The notes beneath the pieces were generated by a model. The model searched no databases and had not been told where the DNA came from. It saw only the letters and a program-made list of their open reading frames with translations. Of a stretch of DNA of 64,000 nucleotides, positions 22,443 through 29,927 are shown in pieces. The position numbers and the translations under genes are program-made. This DNA is from Achromobacter sp. ASV32 (GTDB taxonomy: Bacteria > Pseudomonadota > Gammaproteobacteria > Burkholderiales > Burkholderiaceae_B), in the NCBI RefSeq assembly GCF_016428805.1, contig NZ_JAELTJ010000009.1:1-64000 (forward strand), in the 5' to 3' direction. Numbering within the stretch: the stretch's first letter is position 1; each line of letters starts with the position of its first letter.

Positions 22443-24059
22443 ATGCTGAAGAACCTGAAGATACGCACCGGCCTGCTGGCGGTCCTGGCCATCTTCGTCC
22501 TGGCGCTGGCGGTCGCCACGAGCATGGGGTGGCTGTACGCACGGGCCGCCGACGTGGCGGTGGACGACCTGAATTCCGTCTCCACGGAACAGACGCGGCC
22601 GCTCTACGAAACCCAGACGCTGTTGCTGCGCAGCCGCCTGACCCTGGTGGCCGCCTACCTGGACATCGTCTCCGGCAAGGGCTCGCAAGCCCAGGCCACC
22701 ATCGACCAGGCCAGGCAATATCTGCAAGATGCCCGCAAGCGCTTTGCCGTCTACCAGCGCGTGCCCAAGAACACCGAAGCCGGCATGAAGCTGGCCAGCG
22801 ACCTGGACAACGTCTTCACCGCCTACGTGCGCAGCATCGAAGCGCTGGAACAGACCCTGCAAAAGCAATCCGCCGACGCCTACGCCATTGCCGTGGTCGA
22901 CACCCGCACCGCCGACGCCCGCTTCGCCGAACGCGTCAACAGTTTCCTGGAACACACCGAACGTCGCGCCGCGGACATCAACGCCGCCTCGGACCAGCGC
23001 TACGACCGGGCCGAGCTGTCGACCATCATCATGCTGGCCCTGGCCGCCGCGCTGGCGATCGGCTGCTGGCGCTTCATCAGCCGCCAGGTGCTGCAGCCGC
23101 TGAAAGACGCCGCCGTGCACTTTGACCGCATCGCCGCCGGCGACCTGACCCAGCGCGTCACGGTGCATGCCGACAACGAGATCGGCGTGCTGTTCACGGC
23201 GTTAAAGCGCATGCAGGAAAGCCTGACCCGCACCGTCAGCGAAGTGCGCCGCAGCGTCAATGAAATCAACACCGGCGCCGCCGAGATCTCGTCGGGCAAC
23301 GCCAACCTGTCCTCTCGCACCGAAGAGCAGGCCGCCTCGCTCGAGGAAACCGCCGCCTCCATGGAAGAGCTGGCCACCGCGGTCAAGCAGAACACCGAGC
23401 ACGCCCACCAGGCCAACAGCCTGGCGGCCGAAAGCCGTGGCGTTGCCCTGCGCGGCGGCGAGGCCGTCAGCCAGGTGGTGCAGACCATGACCCGCATCTC
23501 GGACAGCTCCAAGCGCATCGCCGAGATCGTCTCGGTGATCGACGGCATCGCCTTCCAGACCAACATCCTGGCCTTGAACGCGGCGGTCGAAGCCGCCCGG
23601 GCCGGCGAGCAGGGCAAGGGCTTCGCGGTGGTGGCCGGCGAAGTGCGCAGCCTGGCGCAGCGCAGCGCCCAGGCGGCCCGTGAAGTGAAAGACCTGATCG
23701 AGCAGTCGTCCAACAACGTGGACAGCGGCGCCGAGCAGGTCCGCGCGGCCGGCGACACCATGCAGGAGATCGTGGCATCGGTGCAGCGGGTCACCCAGAT
23801 CATGGCGGAAATCACCGAAGCCTCGACCGAGCAGTCCATCGGCATCGACCAGATCAATCGCGCCGTGACCCAGATGGACGATGTCACGCAGCAGAACGCG
23901 TCCCTGGTCGAAGAAGCCGCCGCCGCGGCCGCCTCGCTGGAAGACCAGGCCAAGCGCCTGGCGGCGACCGCAGCGTTCTTCAAGCTACCCGCCGAGACGG
24001 TGATTGACGTCACGCCCCAGGCCATCGCCGCGCCGCTGCGCCCGGCCTACGTGGGTTGA
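22443..24059 (+). CDS. Methyl-accepting chemotaxis protein
   Basis: The 538-residue receptor has a first membrane helix (LLAVLAIFVLALAVATSMGW, about 11-30), a Tar-like four-helix periplasmic sensor (about 35-195), a second helix (STIIMLALAAALAIGCW), a HAMP domain (RQVLQPLKDAAVHFDRIAAGDLTQR) and the conserved signalling hairpin (IAFQTNILALNAAVEAARAGEQGKGFAVVAGEVR as separate motifs). Methylation helix sequence EEQAASLEETAASMEEL is intact. No C-terminal CheR-binding pentapeptide is seen (end ...RPAYVG). It directs chemotaxis through CheA/CheW. The ATG at 22443 is right for the signal anchor; the ligand is unknown. Confidence 0.95.
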   Translation: MLKNLKIRTGLLAVLAIFVLALAVATSMGWLYARAADVAVDDLNSVSTEQTRPLYETQTLLLRSRLTLVAAYLDIVSGKGSQAQATIDQARQYLQDARKRFAVYQRVPKNTEAGMKLASDLDNVFTAYVRSIEALEQTLQKQSADAYAIAVVDTRTADARFAERVNSFLEHTERRAADINAASDQRYDRAELSTIIMLALAAALAIGCWRFISRQVLQPLKDAAVHFDRIAAGDLTQRVTVHADNEIGVLFTALKRMQESLTRTVSEVRRSVNEINTGAAEISSGNANLSSRTEEQAASLEETAASMEELATAVKQNTEHAHQANSLAAESRGVALRGGEAVSQVVQTMTRISDSSKRIAEIVSVIDGIAFQTNILALNAAVEAARAGEQGKGFAVVAGEVRSLAQRSAQAAREVKDLIEQSSNNVDSGAEQVRAAGDTMQEIVASVQRVTQIMAEITEASTEQSIGIDQINRAVTQMDDVTQQNASLVEEAAAAAASLEDQAKRLAATAAFFKLPAETVIDVTPQAIAAPLRPAYVG

Positions 24060-24220
24060 GGCCCTGGACGACGCCAGGCCGGCGGGGCCCGCAGGGCGGC
24101 ACCCGGCCAGGCAATGCGCCGCGGCCATTTAAGAGTCCGGCCGCCAGGCCGTTGTCCATAAGGTAAGGCCCCGCAAGCACGCTTGCGCCGGGCCTCCCTT
24201 GACTACGAGCCCCCTGACGC

Positions 24221-24508
24221 ATGAGCCGCGCCCTTGCCTGCCATTTTTGCCTGTCAACGCTGGCGCAAGGCGCGCCCCTGCTGGAAAGCAAGGGGTCGGC
24301 CATCTGCAAGCCCTGTGTCGACGCCTTCTCGGCCGAGTTCGCCGAACGGGCCTGGACCATGGCTTCGTCGCTGGACGAACAACTGGACGTGCTGCTGGCC
24401 GAAAGCAAACGCGCGCTGGAACAAAGCGCAACCCTGGCCGAACGCGCCCGCAGTTGCGGCCTGAGCTTGACCGAACTGTCGGCCATGCCGCCGCGCACGC
24501 TGTCCTGA
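24221..24508 (+). CDS. Small C4 zinc-finger protein resembling the ClpX N-terminal domain
   Basis: The 95-residue protein has CHFC (residues 7-10) and CKPC (30-33) spaced as in the zinc-binding domain of ClpX, followed by a helical region (AWTMASSLDEQLDVLLAESKRALEQSA) likely to form a coiled coil. The AAA+ part of ClpX is absent. The function is unknown; a stand-alone zinc domain could act as an adaptor or competitor for ClpX partners. The gene is monocistronic and convergent with the pirin gene. Confidence 0.65.
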   Translation: MSRALACHFCLSTLAQGAPLLESKGSAICKPCVDAFSAEFAERAWTMASSLDEQLDVLLAESKRALEQSATLAERARSCGLSLTELSAMPPRTLS

Positions 24509-24520
24509 CCGGAGGAAAGG

Positions 24521-24547
24521 GCGCACCGGCGCGTCAGGCCGGTGCGC
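24521..24547. terminator. Hairpin between convergent C4-protein and pirin genes
   Basis: Perfect 10-bp stem GCGCACCGGC (24521-24530) with its complement at 24538-24547 and a 7-base loop. T-tracts are poor on both sides, so termination is plausible but not certain. Confidence 0.55.
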
Positions 24548-24573
24548 GGCCAGCCTGCCACGGGCCACCGCGC

Positions 24574-25422
24574 TCAGGCGCCAAACGCCCCGCTGCGGAA
24601 ATCCCGGTAGGCCTGCGCGATCTGTTCAGCGGTGTTCATCACGAAGGGCCCGCGGGCCACGACCGGCTCGCGTAGCGGCAGGCCGCCCGCCAGAAATACA
24701 CGCATGCCGGCGCTGCCGCTGGACATCAAAATGCCGGAGGGGTCGCCGCTACCCGGCAGGGCCATCCAGACCACCTGCCCCGCCTGCACAGGTTGCTTGT
24801 CCGGCCCGACCGTGCCCTCGCCCTCGAGGATGTGGAGAAAGACGTTGTAGTCGCCGGGGATCTGCTCTTCGTGGGCTCGACCGGGCTGCATGCGGATGTC
24901 CAGCACCGTGACCTTGGCATAGTTGAGCGTGGGCGCCGCGACACCGCCCGATGCGCCAGAAAAAACCCGGATATCCACGCCGTCGAGTTGACGTCGTGGC
25001 ATGTCGCTGCCGATCAGGTCCTGGTAGCGCGGTTCGACCATCTTGTCCGCCGCGGGCAGATTCACCCACAACTGCAACAGATGCACGGTCTCTTTGGCAA
25101 CGGGCACTTCATTGTGCAAAATGCCCCTGCCGGCGGTCATCCACTGCGCATCGCCGGGCTGGATCATCCCGCCATTGCCGTGATTGTCGACATGCTCAAG
25201 GTGGCCTTCGAGTACGAAGGTCACGGTTTCCATGCCGCGGTGCGGGTGCGTATCGAAGACGCCCTTCGGAAACCAGTCTTCGGCCATCAGCAGAAACGGA
25301 TCATTGAATGCCCAATCCCCCGGGGCGATGAGCTGACGCGCGCAATGCAACGCGTTGATGCCCTGATGGATCGACGGATTGTCGATGCGACGAACCGAGC
25401 GTTGGATGTTTTTGGTGTACAT
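24574..25422 (-). CDS. Pirin-family protein (bicupin, possible quercetinase)
   Basis: The 282-residue protein is a typical pirin. The N-terminal cupin has the metal set in FDTHPHRGMETVTFVLEGHLEH (two His, one His, Glu) and the WMTAGRGILHNEVP continuation. The C-terminal cupin contains HILEGEG and the family tail RGPFVMNTAEQIAQAYRDF. Bacterial pirins bind iron and some oxidise quercetin; others bind metabolic enzymes. It lies 36 bp after the autotransporter gene on the same strand, so they may share a transcript. Confidence 0.93.
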   Translation of the reverse strand: MYTKNIQRSVRRIDNPSIHQGINALHCARQLIAPGDWAFNDPFLLMAEDWFPKGVFDTHPHRGMETVTFVLEGHLEHVDNHGNGGMIQPGDAQWMTAGRGILHNEVPVAKETVHLLQLWVNLPAADKMVEPRYQDLIGSDMPRRQLDGVDIRVFSGASGGVAAPTLNYAKVTVLDIRMQPGRAHEEQIPGDYNVFLHILEGEGTVGPDKQPVQAGQVVWMALPGSGDPSGILMSSGSAGMRVFLAGGLPLREPVVARGPFVMNTAEQIAQAYRDFRSGAFGA

Positions 25423-25458
25423 AAAAAACTCCCGGTGAAAGGCCCATCGGTAGCGGAT

Positions 25459-28239
25459 TTACCAGTGGTAGCCCACGTTCAACATACCGCCGTAGCTGCT
25501 GCCGCTGCTATGGCTGGCCTGGCCGAACACATTGCCCGACACCTTCACGGCGCGGCCGATGTACCCTTCGGCCCCCAGCTTGAGCTCCAGGCGGTTGCGC
25601 GATTCCTTGGCGTCAAACACATTGCTGCCCATCTTCACCGACGGGTTGCTGAAACGATGCAGCCAATTCGCTTCCAGGAACGGGCGCACGACCGGCGCAC
25701 CCGCCGTGGCCTGCGGATACACGCGCACGCCCAGCCGGGAGTCCAGGGCATCGTTGTCGCCGCTGCGCATACGCGTGCCTTGCAGCGTCGCGTCCTGCGC
25801 GTCATAGCGGCTGTAGGTCAGTTGCGCGTGCGGCTGCACCACCACCGCCCCCAGCATCGAACCGGGCGCGAACGGCGTCATCGCATAGCCGGCTTCCAGC
25901 GACGTGCTGATGACGGTCGAACGGTAACGCGCCGAGCCCAGCTCGCTATTCACCTGGTTGTTGTAGCGGCTCCATTGCAGCCAGGTATCGGCGTAGGCGC
26001 CCAGGCGCGTCGCGTCGTTCTGGTAGTAGGTGCCGTACAGGCCCACCGAGTAACCGGACAGCTTGCCGTCGGTGCGCGCATGCGCGGCCGCCCCATTGGG
26101 ACGCATCAGCGTCGAGGTCGAGCGCACCCGGGCATCGCCATAACCGCCCATCAGGCCGGCATACACCGCGCCGCTCTGGCCCAGGTCTGCCTTGATCAGG
26201 TCCGCGCCCAGCTGCACGATGGCGCTGTCCGTGGTGATGTTCACCTGCCCTTGCGACATGCCCTGGCCGCTATCGCGTCGCCCCTGCACCCGCGTCCACA
26301 CACCGCCCTCGCGCCCGGCGCCGTCCTGCCCCGCGTAGCCGGGCACGCGGTCCTGCAGGCTGTGGCTGAACAAATGCATGCCCGCGGTCTGGATGCCGCT
26401 GTAGGCGCCGCTTTCCGGGGAGACGTTCCGGCCGGAGAACAGCACGTCTTCGGACGTCAGGTACCAGTCCTGCGCCTCGCCGCCATTCCCGCCGCGCACC
26501 AGCGCGTAGTCATACCCGTTCAGGGACAGCATATCGGCGCTGGCGCGATAGCCTGTGGAGCCGGCATCCAGGCGAAACGCGTCCGCGCCGGTCATGCCGC
26601 CATTGACCGCCTGCACCACGCGGATGCCTTGTCGCGTCCGGCCGCCCTCGCCATCCGCGTTGATCACGCGCAGCGACGTCGAACCCGACGCCGTGCCGCC
26701 ATCGATGACCAGCTTGTCGGTGGGCGCGGCGTCATCGCCCAGGCGCGTATTCAGCACCAGCGTGCCGCCGCCCACGTAGTTGTTCACGGTCAGAGTCTTG
26801 AAACCGCTGCCGCCGCCCGGCGCCACGAACGCAACGGTGCCCGCGTTGTTCAGCGTGCCCAGGCGGGAGTCGCCACGCACGTTCCAGGTGCTGGAGCCGT
26901 CCACGGCAACGTCGCTGACGCTGCCCGCGCCGCGCTGGACCACCGCGCCGGTCAACGTCGACCCGCTCTTGAGCTGCACGCTGGCAGTGCCTTCTTCGAC
27001 CAGCACGTCGCCGTTCAACGTCGAGCCGGTGGCGTCCAGAGTGACCTGCTCGCTCTTGAAGCCATCGCGCGAACTCGCCAGCAGCAGCACACCCTTCCCG
27101 ATGTCTCCGCCAGCCCGGCCAGTGATGGTGGAGTCGGATACCAGGAAAGTCTGCGCGCCGCGCAGCGTCACCAATGCGGCACCATCCGCGGTAGCGATGT
27201 CGCTGTGGTTGCTGATCGTCGTTTCAGTCAATCCCTGGCTGTCCGCCGGGCCGCTATCGCCCAGCACGCCAATGGCGCCCTGGCCCGTGACCGTGATCCG
27301 GGTGTCGTCCAGCGTGACCCGGGACTGGTTGCCCACTGCCATCCCCACCGCATTGGCGCCGCTGGCATCCACGCTGGAAGACGTCACAGTGAGCGCGCCG
27401 CCGTCGAGTTCCCCGCCGGCCTGCAGGCCGATTGCCTTGTTACCGGCAAGGATGATGCCAACATCGGTCAAGGTGGCGGTGGACGTGAGGGGCCTCAGCC
27501 GATCGCGACCGCCTACCGAAACGCCGACTGCGCCGTCTTTGGAAGCGGTGACGCTGCCGCGCGTCATATTCAGCGTTCCACCGTTGTGCGCAGCGACGGC
27601 CGCGAACGCTCCGCCACTGTTGACTACGGTATCAGTCAGCGATATTTTGCCCCCGCTCGCCGCCGCGACGGCATAGGTATAGTCGCCCGTTGTCGTAACG
27701 CTGCCGCCGGTCATTGTTATGCCTAAGCCGCTGTTGACGGAATAGACCCCGATGGCGAGTTGAGCGCTGGAGGTGACTTCAGGCCGCTGCGCAATCTTGA
27801 CGTCTACGTTCTCGACACTGATGCCACCCGAGGTGCCGAGGGCGAACAGGCCATGGCGGCTGTTCGCCGTCACGGTGCCGCCCGTCAACGAGATCGAGCC
27901 ACCGGTGTGACTCTGGACCGCGGCGGTTTCGTCATCCCCACTGCGATCAATCGAGATCTTGCTATTGGTCAGTACGACCTTCCCGCCCCCATCAACGTAT
28001 AGGCCCTTGGACGTATTGCCGGTGGCAGAGATAATAATGTTGTCGCCGCTCAATTGGGACTGCGTGCCAGTCACATGAATCGCACTGCCGTCGCCGTTAG
28101 ACGACACCGTGTCACCTTCATCGAGGACCAGGTTTGACTGGGAGCTATTTATCATGATTTGCCCTCGCTCGGCGGCCATGGCGGGAGCCGCCAGGGCAGC
28201 AAGCAAAGCGAGCATGATGGGATTCAGAGTGGTGCGCAT
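25459..28239 (-). CDS. Autotransporter (type Va) with beta-helix passenger
   Basis: From the ATG at 28239 (AGGAAC ribosome site) the protein has 926 residues. A Sec signal MRTTLNPIMLALLAALAAPAMA is cleaved before AERG. Residues about 25-470 are short beta-helix turns with G-x-I/L-x-x-T/S-G patterns (GKISLTDTVVNSGG, GGALTVTSSSVDASG). A pertactin-like linker region follows (about 420-600), and the last 280 residues form the outer-membrane barrel, ending in the aromatic residue of NVGYHW. The passenger would be displayed or released as an adhesin-like factor. I see no RGD, protease or lipase motif. Pirin follows on the same strand. Confidence 0.9.
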   Translation of the reverse strand: MRTTLNPIMLALLAALAAPAMAAERGQIMINSSQSNLVLDEGDTVSSNGDGSAIHVTGTQSQLSGDNIIISATGNTSKGLYVDGGGKVVLTNSKISIDRSGDDETAAVQSHTGGSISLTGGTVTANSRHGLFALGTSGGISVENVDVKIAQRPEVTSSAQLAIGVYSVNSGLGITMTGGSVTTTGDYTYAVAAASGGKISLTDTVVNSGGAFAAVAAHNGGTLNMTRGSVTASKDGAVGVSVGGRDRLRPLTSTATLTDVGIILAGNKAIGLQAGGELDGGALTVTSSSVDASGANAVGMAVGNQSRVTLDDTRITVTGQGAIGVLGDSGPADSQGLTETTISNHSDIATADGAALVTLRGAQTFLVSDSTITGRAGGDIGKGVLLLASSRDGFKSEQVTLDATGSTLNGDVLVEEGTASVQLKSGSTLTGAVVQRGAGSVSDVAVDGSSTWNVRGDSRLGTLNNAGTVAFVAPGGGSGFKTLTVNNYVGGGTLVLNTRLGDDAAPTDKLVIDGGTASGSTSLRVINADGEGGRTRQGIRVVQAVNGGMTGADAFRLDAGSTGYRASADMLSLNGYDYALVRGGNGGEAQDWYLTSEDVLFSGRNVSPESGAYSGIQTAGMHLFSHSLQDRVPGYAGQDGAGREGGVWTRVQGRRDSGQGMSQGQVNITTDSAIVQLGADLIKADLGQSGAVYAGLMGGYGDARVRSTSTLMRPNGAAAHARTDGKLSGYSVGLYGTYYQNDATRLGAYADTWLQWSRYNNQVNSELGSARYRSTVISTSLEAGYAMTPFAPGSMLGAVVVQPHAQLTYSRYDAQDATLQGTRMRSGDNDALDSRLGVRVYPQATAGAPVVRPFLEANWLHRFSNPSVKMGSNVFDAKESRNRLELKLGAEGYIGRAVKVSGNVFGQASHSSGSSYGGMLNVGYHW

Positions 28240-28596
28240 TGCTGGTTCCTTGCCTCTCGAACCAGACACATGCAAATCCCGATCAACAGTTCAATGGACC
28301 ACGCCACAACCCTTGAAACGTCCTTTGCCCTGTGTTCTGCGGAGGCTTTAGTTGTTTGAAGAAGCGTAAGAATGGCTTCTCGCCCAACCGCAGAGAATTA
28401 GAAGTTTCCGAAACATGTAACGATTTGGACGAAAGCCACGCAACAACCTGATCGCGTCATACACGGCGCGTCACCGCTGCGCCGCTTTCCGTTAAGGACG
28501 GTTCGCCAGGACACGCGCTTGCGCCGGACTTTGCCGCCAGCAATCGTGCCGCGCCCGTTGTTCAGGGAAGCCGGGCTGCCCGGGGCCGCATGTCGT
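28240..28596. other. Upstream region of the autotransporter gene
   Basis: About 357 bp, AT-richer near the gene (28340-28440), with a small inverted repeat AGAAGC (28360-28365)/GCTTCT (28375-28380). It probably holds the promoter. No gene is credible here. Confidence 0.4.
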
Positions 28597-28626
28597 AAAA
28601 AAAAGCCCATCGCTTACGGGATGGGC
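28597..28626 (-). terminator. Terminator of the GyrI-like gene
   Basis: On the minus strand GCCCATC (28605-28611 with 28620-28626) forms a 7-bp stem with an 8-base loop, followed by eight T (complement of 28597-28604). Confidence 0.85.
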
Positions 28627-28755
28627 CTTTCTCGTTTCCAGAGGCTATTCGGCGCCTTGATGAACCACCGCTCGGAATCATGATGTTCAACGCATTTGAT
28701 ACGGCGTGCTGTCCGGTTCCACCACAGCATTGCTGAATCAGCGGCACCAGACCGG

Positions 28756-29217
28756 CTATTTCAATTGCATGAAAATACGCGCGCTCAGCAGTTCGGGCGG
28801 CGTGCCCGCATCGTGCAGATACTGCTCGAACAGCGGGAAATCCGCAGGTTCCCTGCCGCTGGCCGGCAACCATTGCGCGAACAGCCACTGATAGGCGTTG
28901 ATCACTTCGTCCGCGGGCCCCGAGTAGTCCAGGATGGCGTACTGCCCCGCGGGAATCTCAAAGCGCTGCAGCGCATCCCCCAGATCCGCCCCAGGCGCGA
29001 CACTCATGCCCACCACGGCACGCAGTTCGGCCACCGGAACCTCTTCAGGATCGTCAAAATAAACGCCATAACCCAGGGCATTTTTGCCGGCCAGGCCCCG
29101 CTCGGTGGCCAGCGCCATGGCGCGTTCGAAGACCGGGCCGATTTCCTGATAGCAGCCTTGGTGAGGCAGCACGGCAAGGGTGGTTCCTGAGAAAAACTCA
29201 ATGTTGATGGGATACAA
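28756..29217 (-). CDS. GyrI-like small-molecule-binding protein
   Basis: The 153-residue protein fits the GyrI-like/AraC effector-binding (SbmC) fold: the strand FFSGTTLAVLPHQGCYQEIGPVFERAM, ALGYGVYFDDPEEVP in the middle, and AGQYAILDYSGPADEVINAYQWLFAQWLP near the end. Members bind small drugs or protect gyrase. A TTG at 29217 with AGGAG seven bases upstream gives the full first strand; the next Met is far inside. It stands alone with a terminator downstream. Confidence 0.75.
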   Translation of the reverse strand: MYPINIEFFSGTTLAVLPHQGCYQEIGPVFERAMALATERGLAGKNALGYGVYFDDPEEVPVAELRAVVGMSVAPGADLGDALQRFEIPAGQYAILDYSGPADEVINAYQWLFAQWLPASGREPADFPLFEQYLHDAGTPPELLSARIFMQLK

Positions 29218-29340
29218 GCGTCGCTCCTGAATGTGAGAGCCGTACCGGGCTGGACGGCTTCTCCAAGAGCAATCTACGTGCCCCCTCTCTCAAAGCGCCA
29301 TTGGAAAATTCTAATTTTTGAGTCCGATGCGTAAGCTCCC

Positions 29341-29570
29341 CTGGTGCGATTGAACCACTCGCTGGACGAGCACTTCCGCGTTGCGGCCGCATGACCGGGT
29401 ATGAATCGACTGCCCAGATACAGAGAGACTTCGATGCCTGTCAGTCCCCCTACAACCACGAGCGGCCGCGTCAAGGCCGGGTGATGAAAGGCAGAACCCC
29501 GGCGCAGATGGTTGATGCTGGCAAGACGCAGCAGCCCGATCCGCAGGACGCGTCCGCCGAGGCTGCTTGA
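29341..29570 (+). pseudogene. C-terminal remnant of an IS481/IS3-like transposase, frameshifted
   Basis: A 59-residue frame from 29391 to a TGA at 29570 reads YESTAQIQRDFDA, then YNHERPRQGRVMKGRTPAQM, the end of the rve-type integrase core (N-x-E/Q-RPHQG-x-x-x-x-GRTP) of IS481-type transposases. Upstream, another frame (29341-29390) reads NHSLDEHFRV, the preceding piece of the same domain, so a frameshift separates them near 29385-29392. The DDE catalytic region and inverted repeats are missing. It shows past insertion in this surface-protein region. Confidence 0.7.
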
Positions 29571-29595
29571 AAAAACACCGACTTGGGGTCGGTGT
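29570..29595 (-). terminator. Terminator downstream of the small exported-peptide gene
   Basis: On the minus strand ACACCGAC (29588-29595 complement) pairs over a 5-base loop with GTCGGTGT, followed by six T (complement of 29570-29575). It points away from the transposase remnant and suits a leftward transcript from 29787. Confidence 0.8.
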
Positions 29596-29637
29596 CGGGT
29601 GAATACCATCTCAGTACAGCCTGCGCCTTCAATACCC

Positions 29638-29787
29638 TCAGCCCAAACCAAGCCCCTGACGCCTGTGACGCCTTGGCTTTTTTACGGTTCGCGGGGCCGC
29701 AAAGGCCTGACTGCAAGCGACAAACCAGGCGCCCAGCACCAGCGCAAAAGATGCGCCGCGAAAACAACGCCGAAAATCCAAAACCAT
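29638..29787 (-). CDS. Putative 49-residue exported peptide or small lipoprotein
   Basis: The frame begins at an ATG (29787) and ends at TGA (29640-29638). The product has a basic N-region (FRRCFR), a hydrophobic core (GASFALVLGAWFVA), and then either a lipobox-like FVAC or the signal-peptidase I site AFA before APR. The rest is short and very basic: TVKKPRRHRR and a Gly/Leu tail. No clear ribosome site is seen, but a strong intrinsic terminator follows 43 bp downstream on the same strand. I recognise no family. It could be an entericidin-like or antimicrobial/secreted basic peptide; that is inference. Confidence 0.45.
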   Translation of the reverse strand: MVLDFRRCFRGASFALVLGAWFVACSQAFAAPRTVKKPRRHRRQGLGLG

Positions 29788-29927
29788 CTCAATGATCATA
29801 TTTCAAGGAGTTTCCAACTTCTGAAACAAGAAATAGAAAGATCCAATTCCATTGCCTCGGCTGCGACCAGAACATACCGATATATCCCCAAGTGGGCGCA
29901 TTTCATTTACCTAGCATCGGAGTTCGC

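Noticed and set aside
24793-27726. A 977-residue open frame on the plus strand opposite the first autotransporter and pirin
   Set aside because: Same explanation: it mirrors the real genes, is rich in His, Arg and Gln, and has no ribosome site or family.
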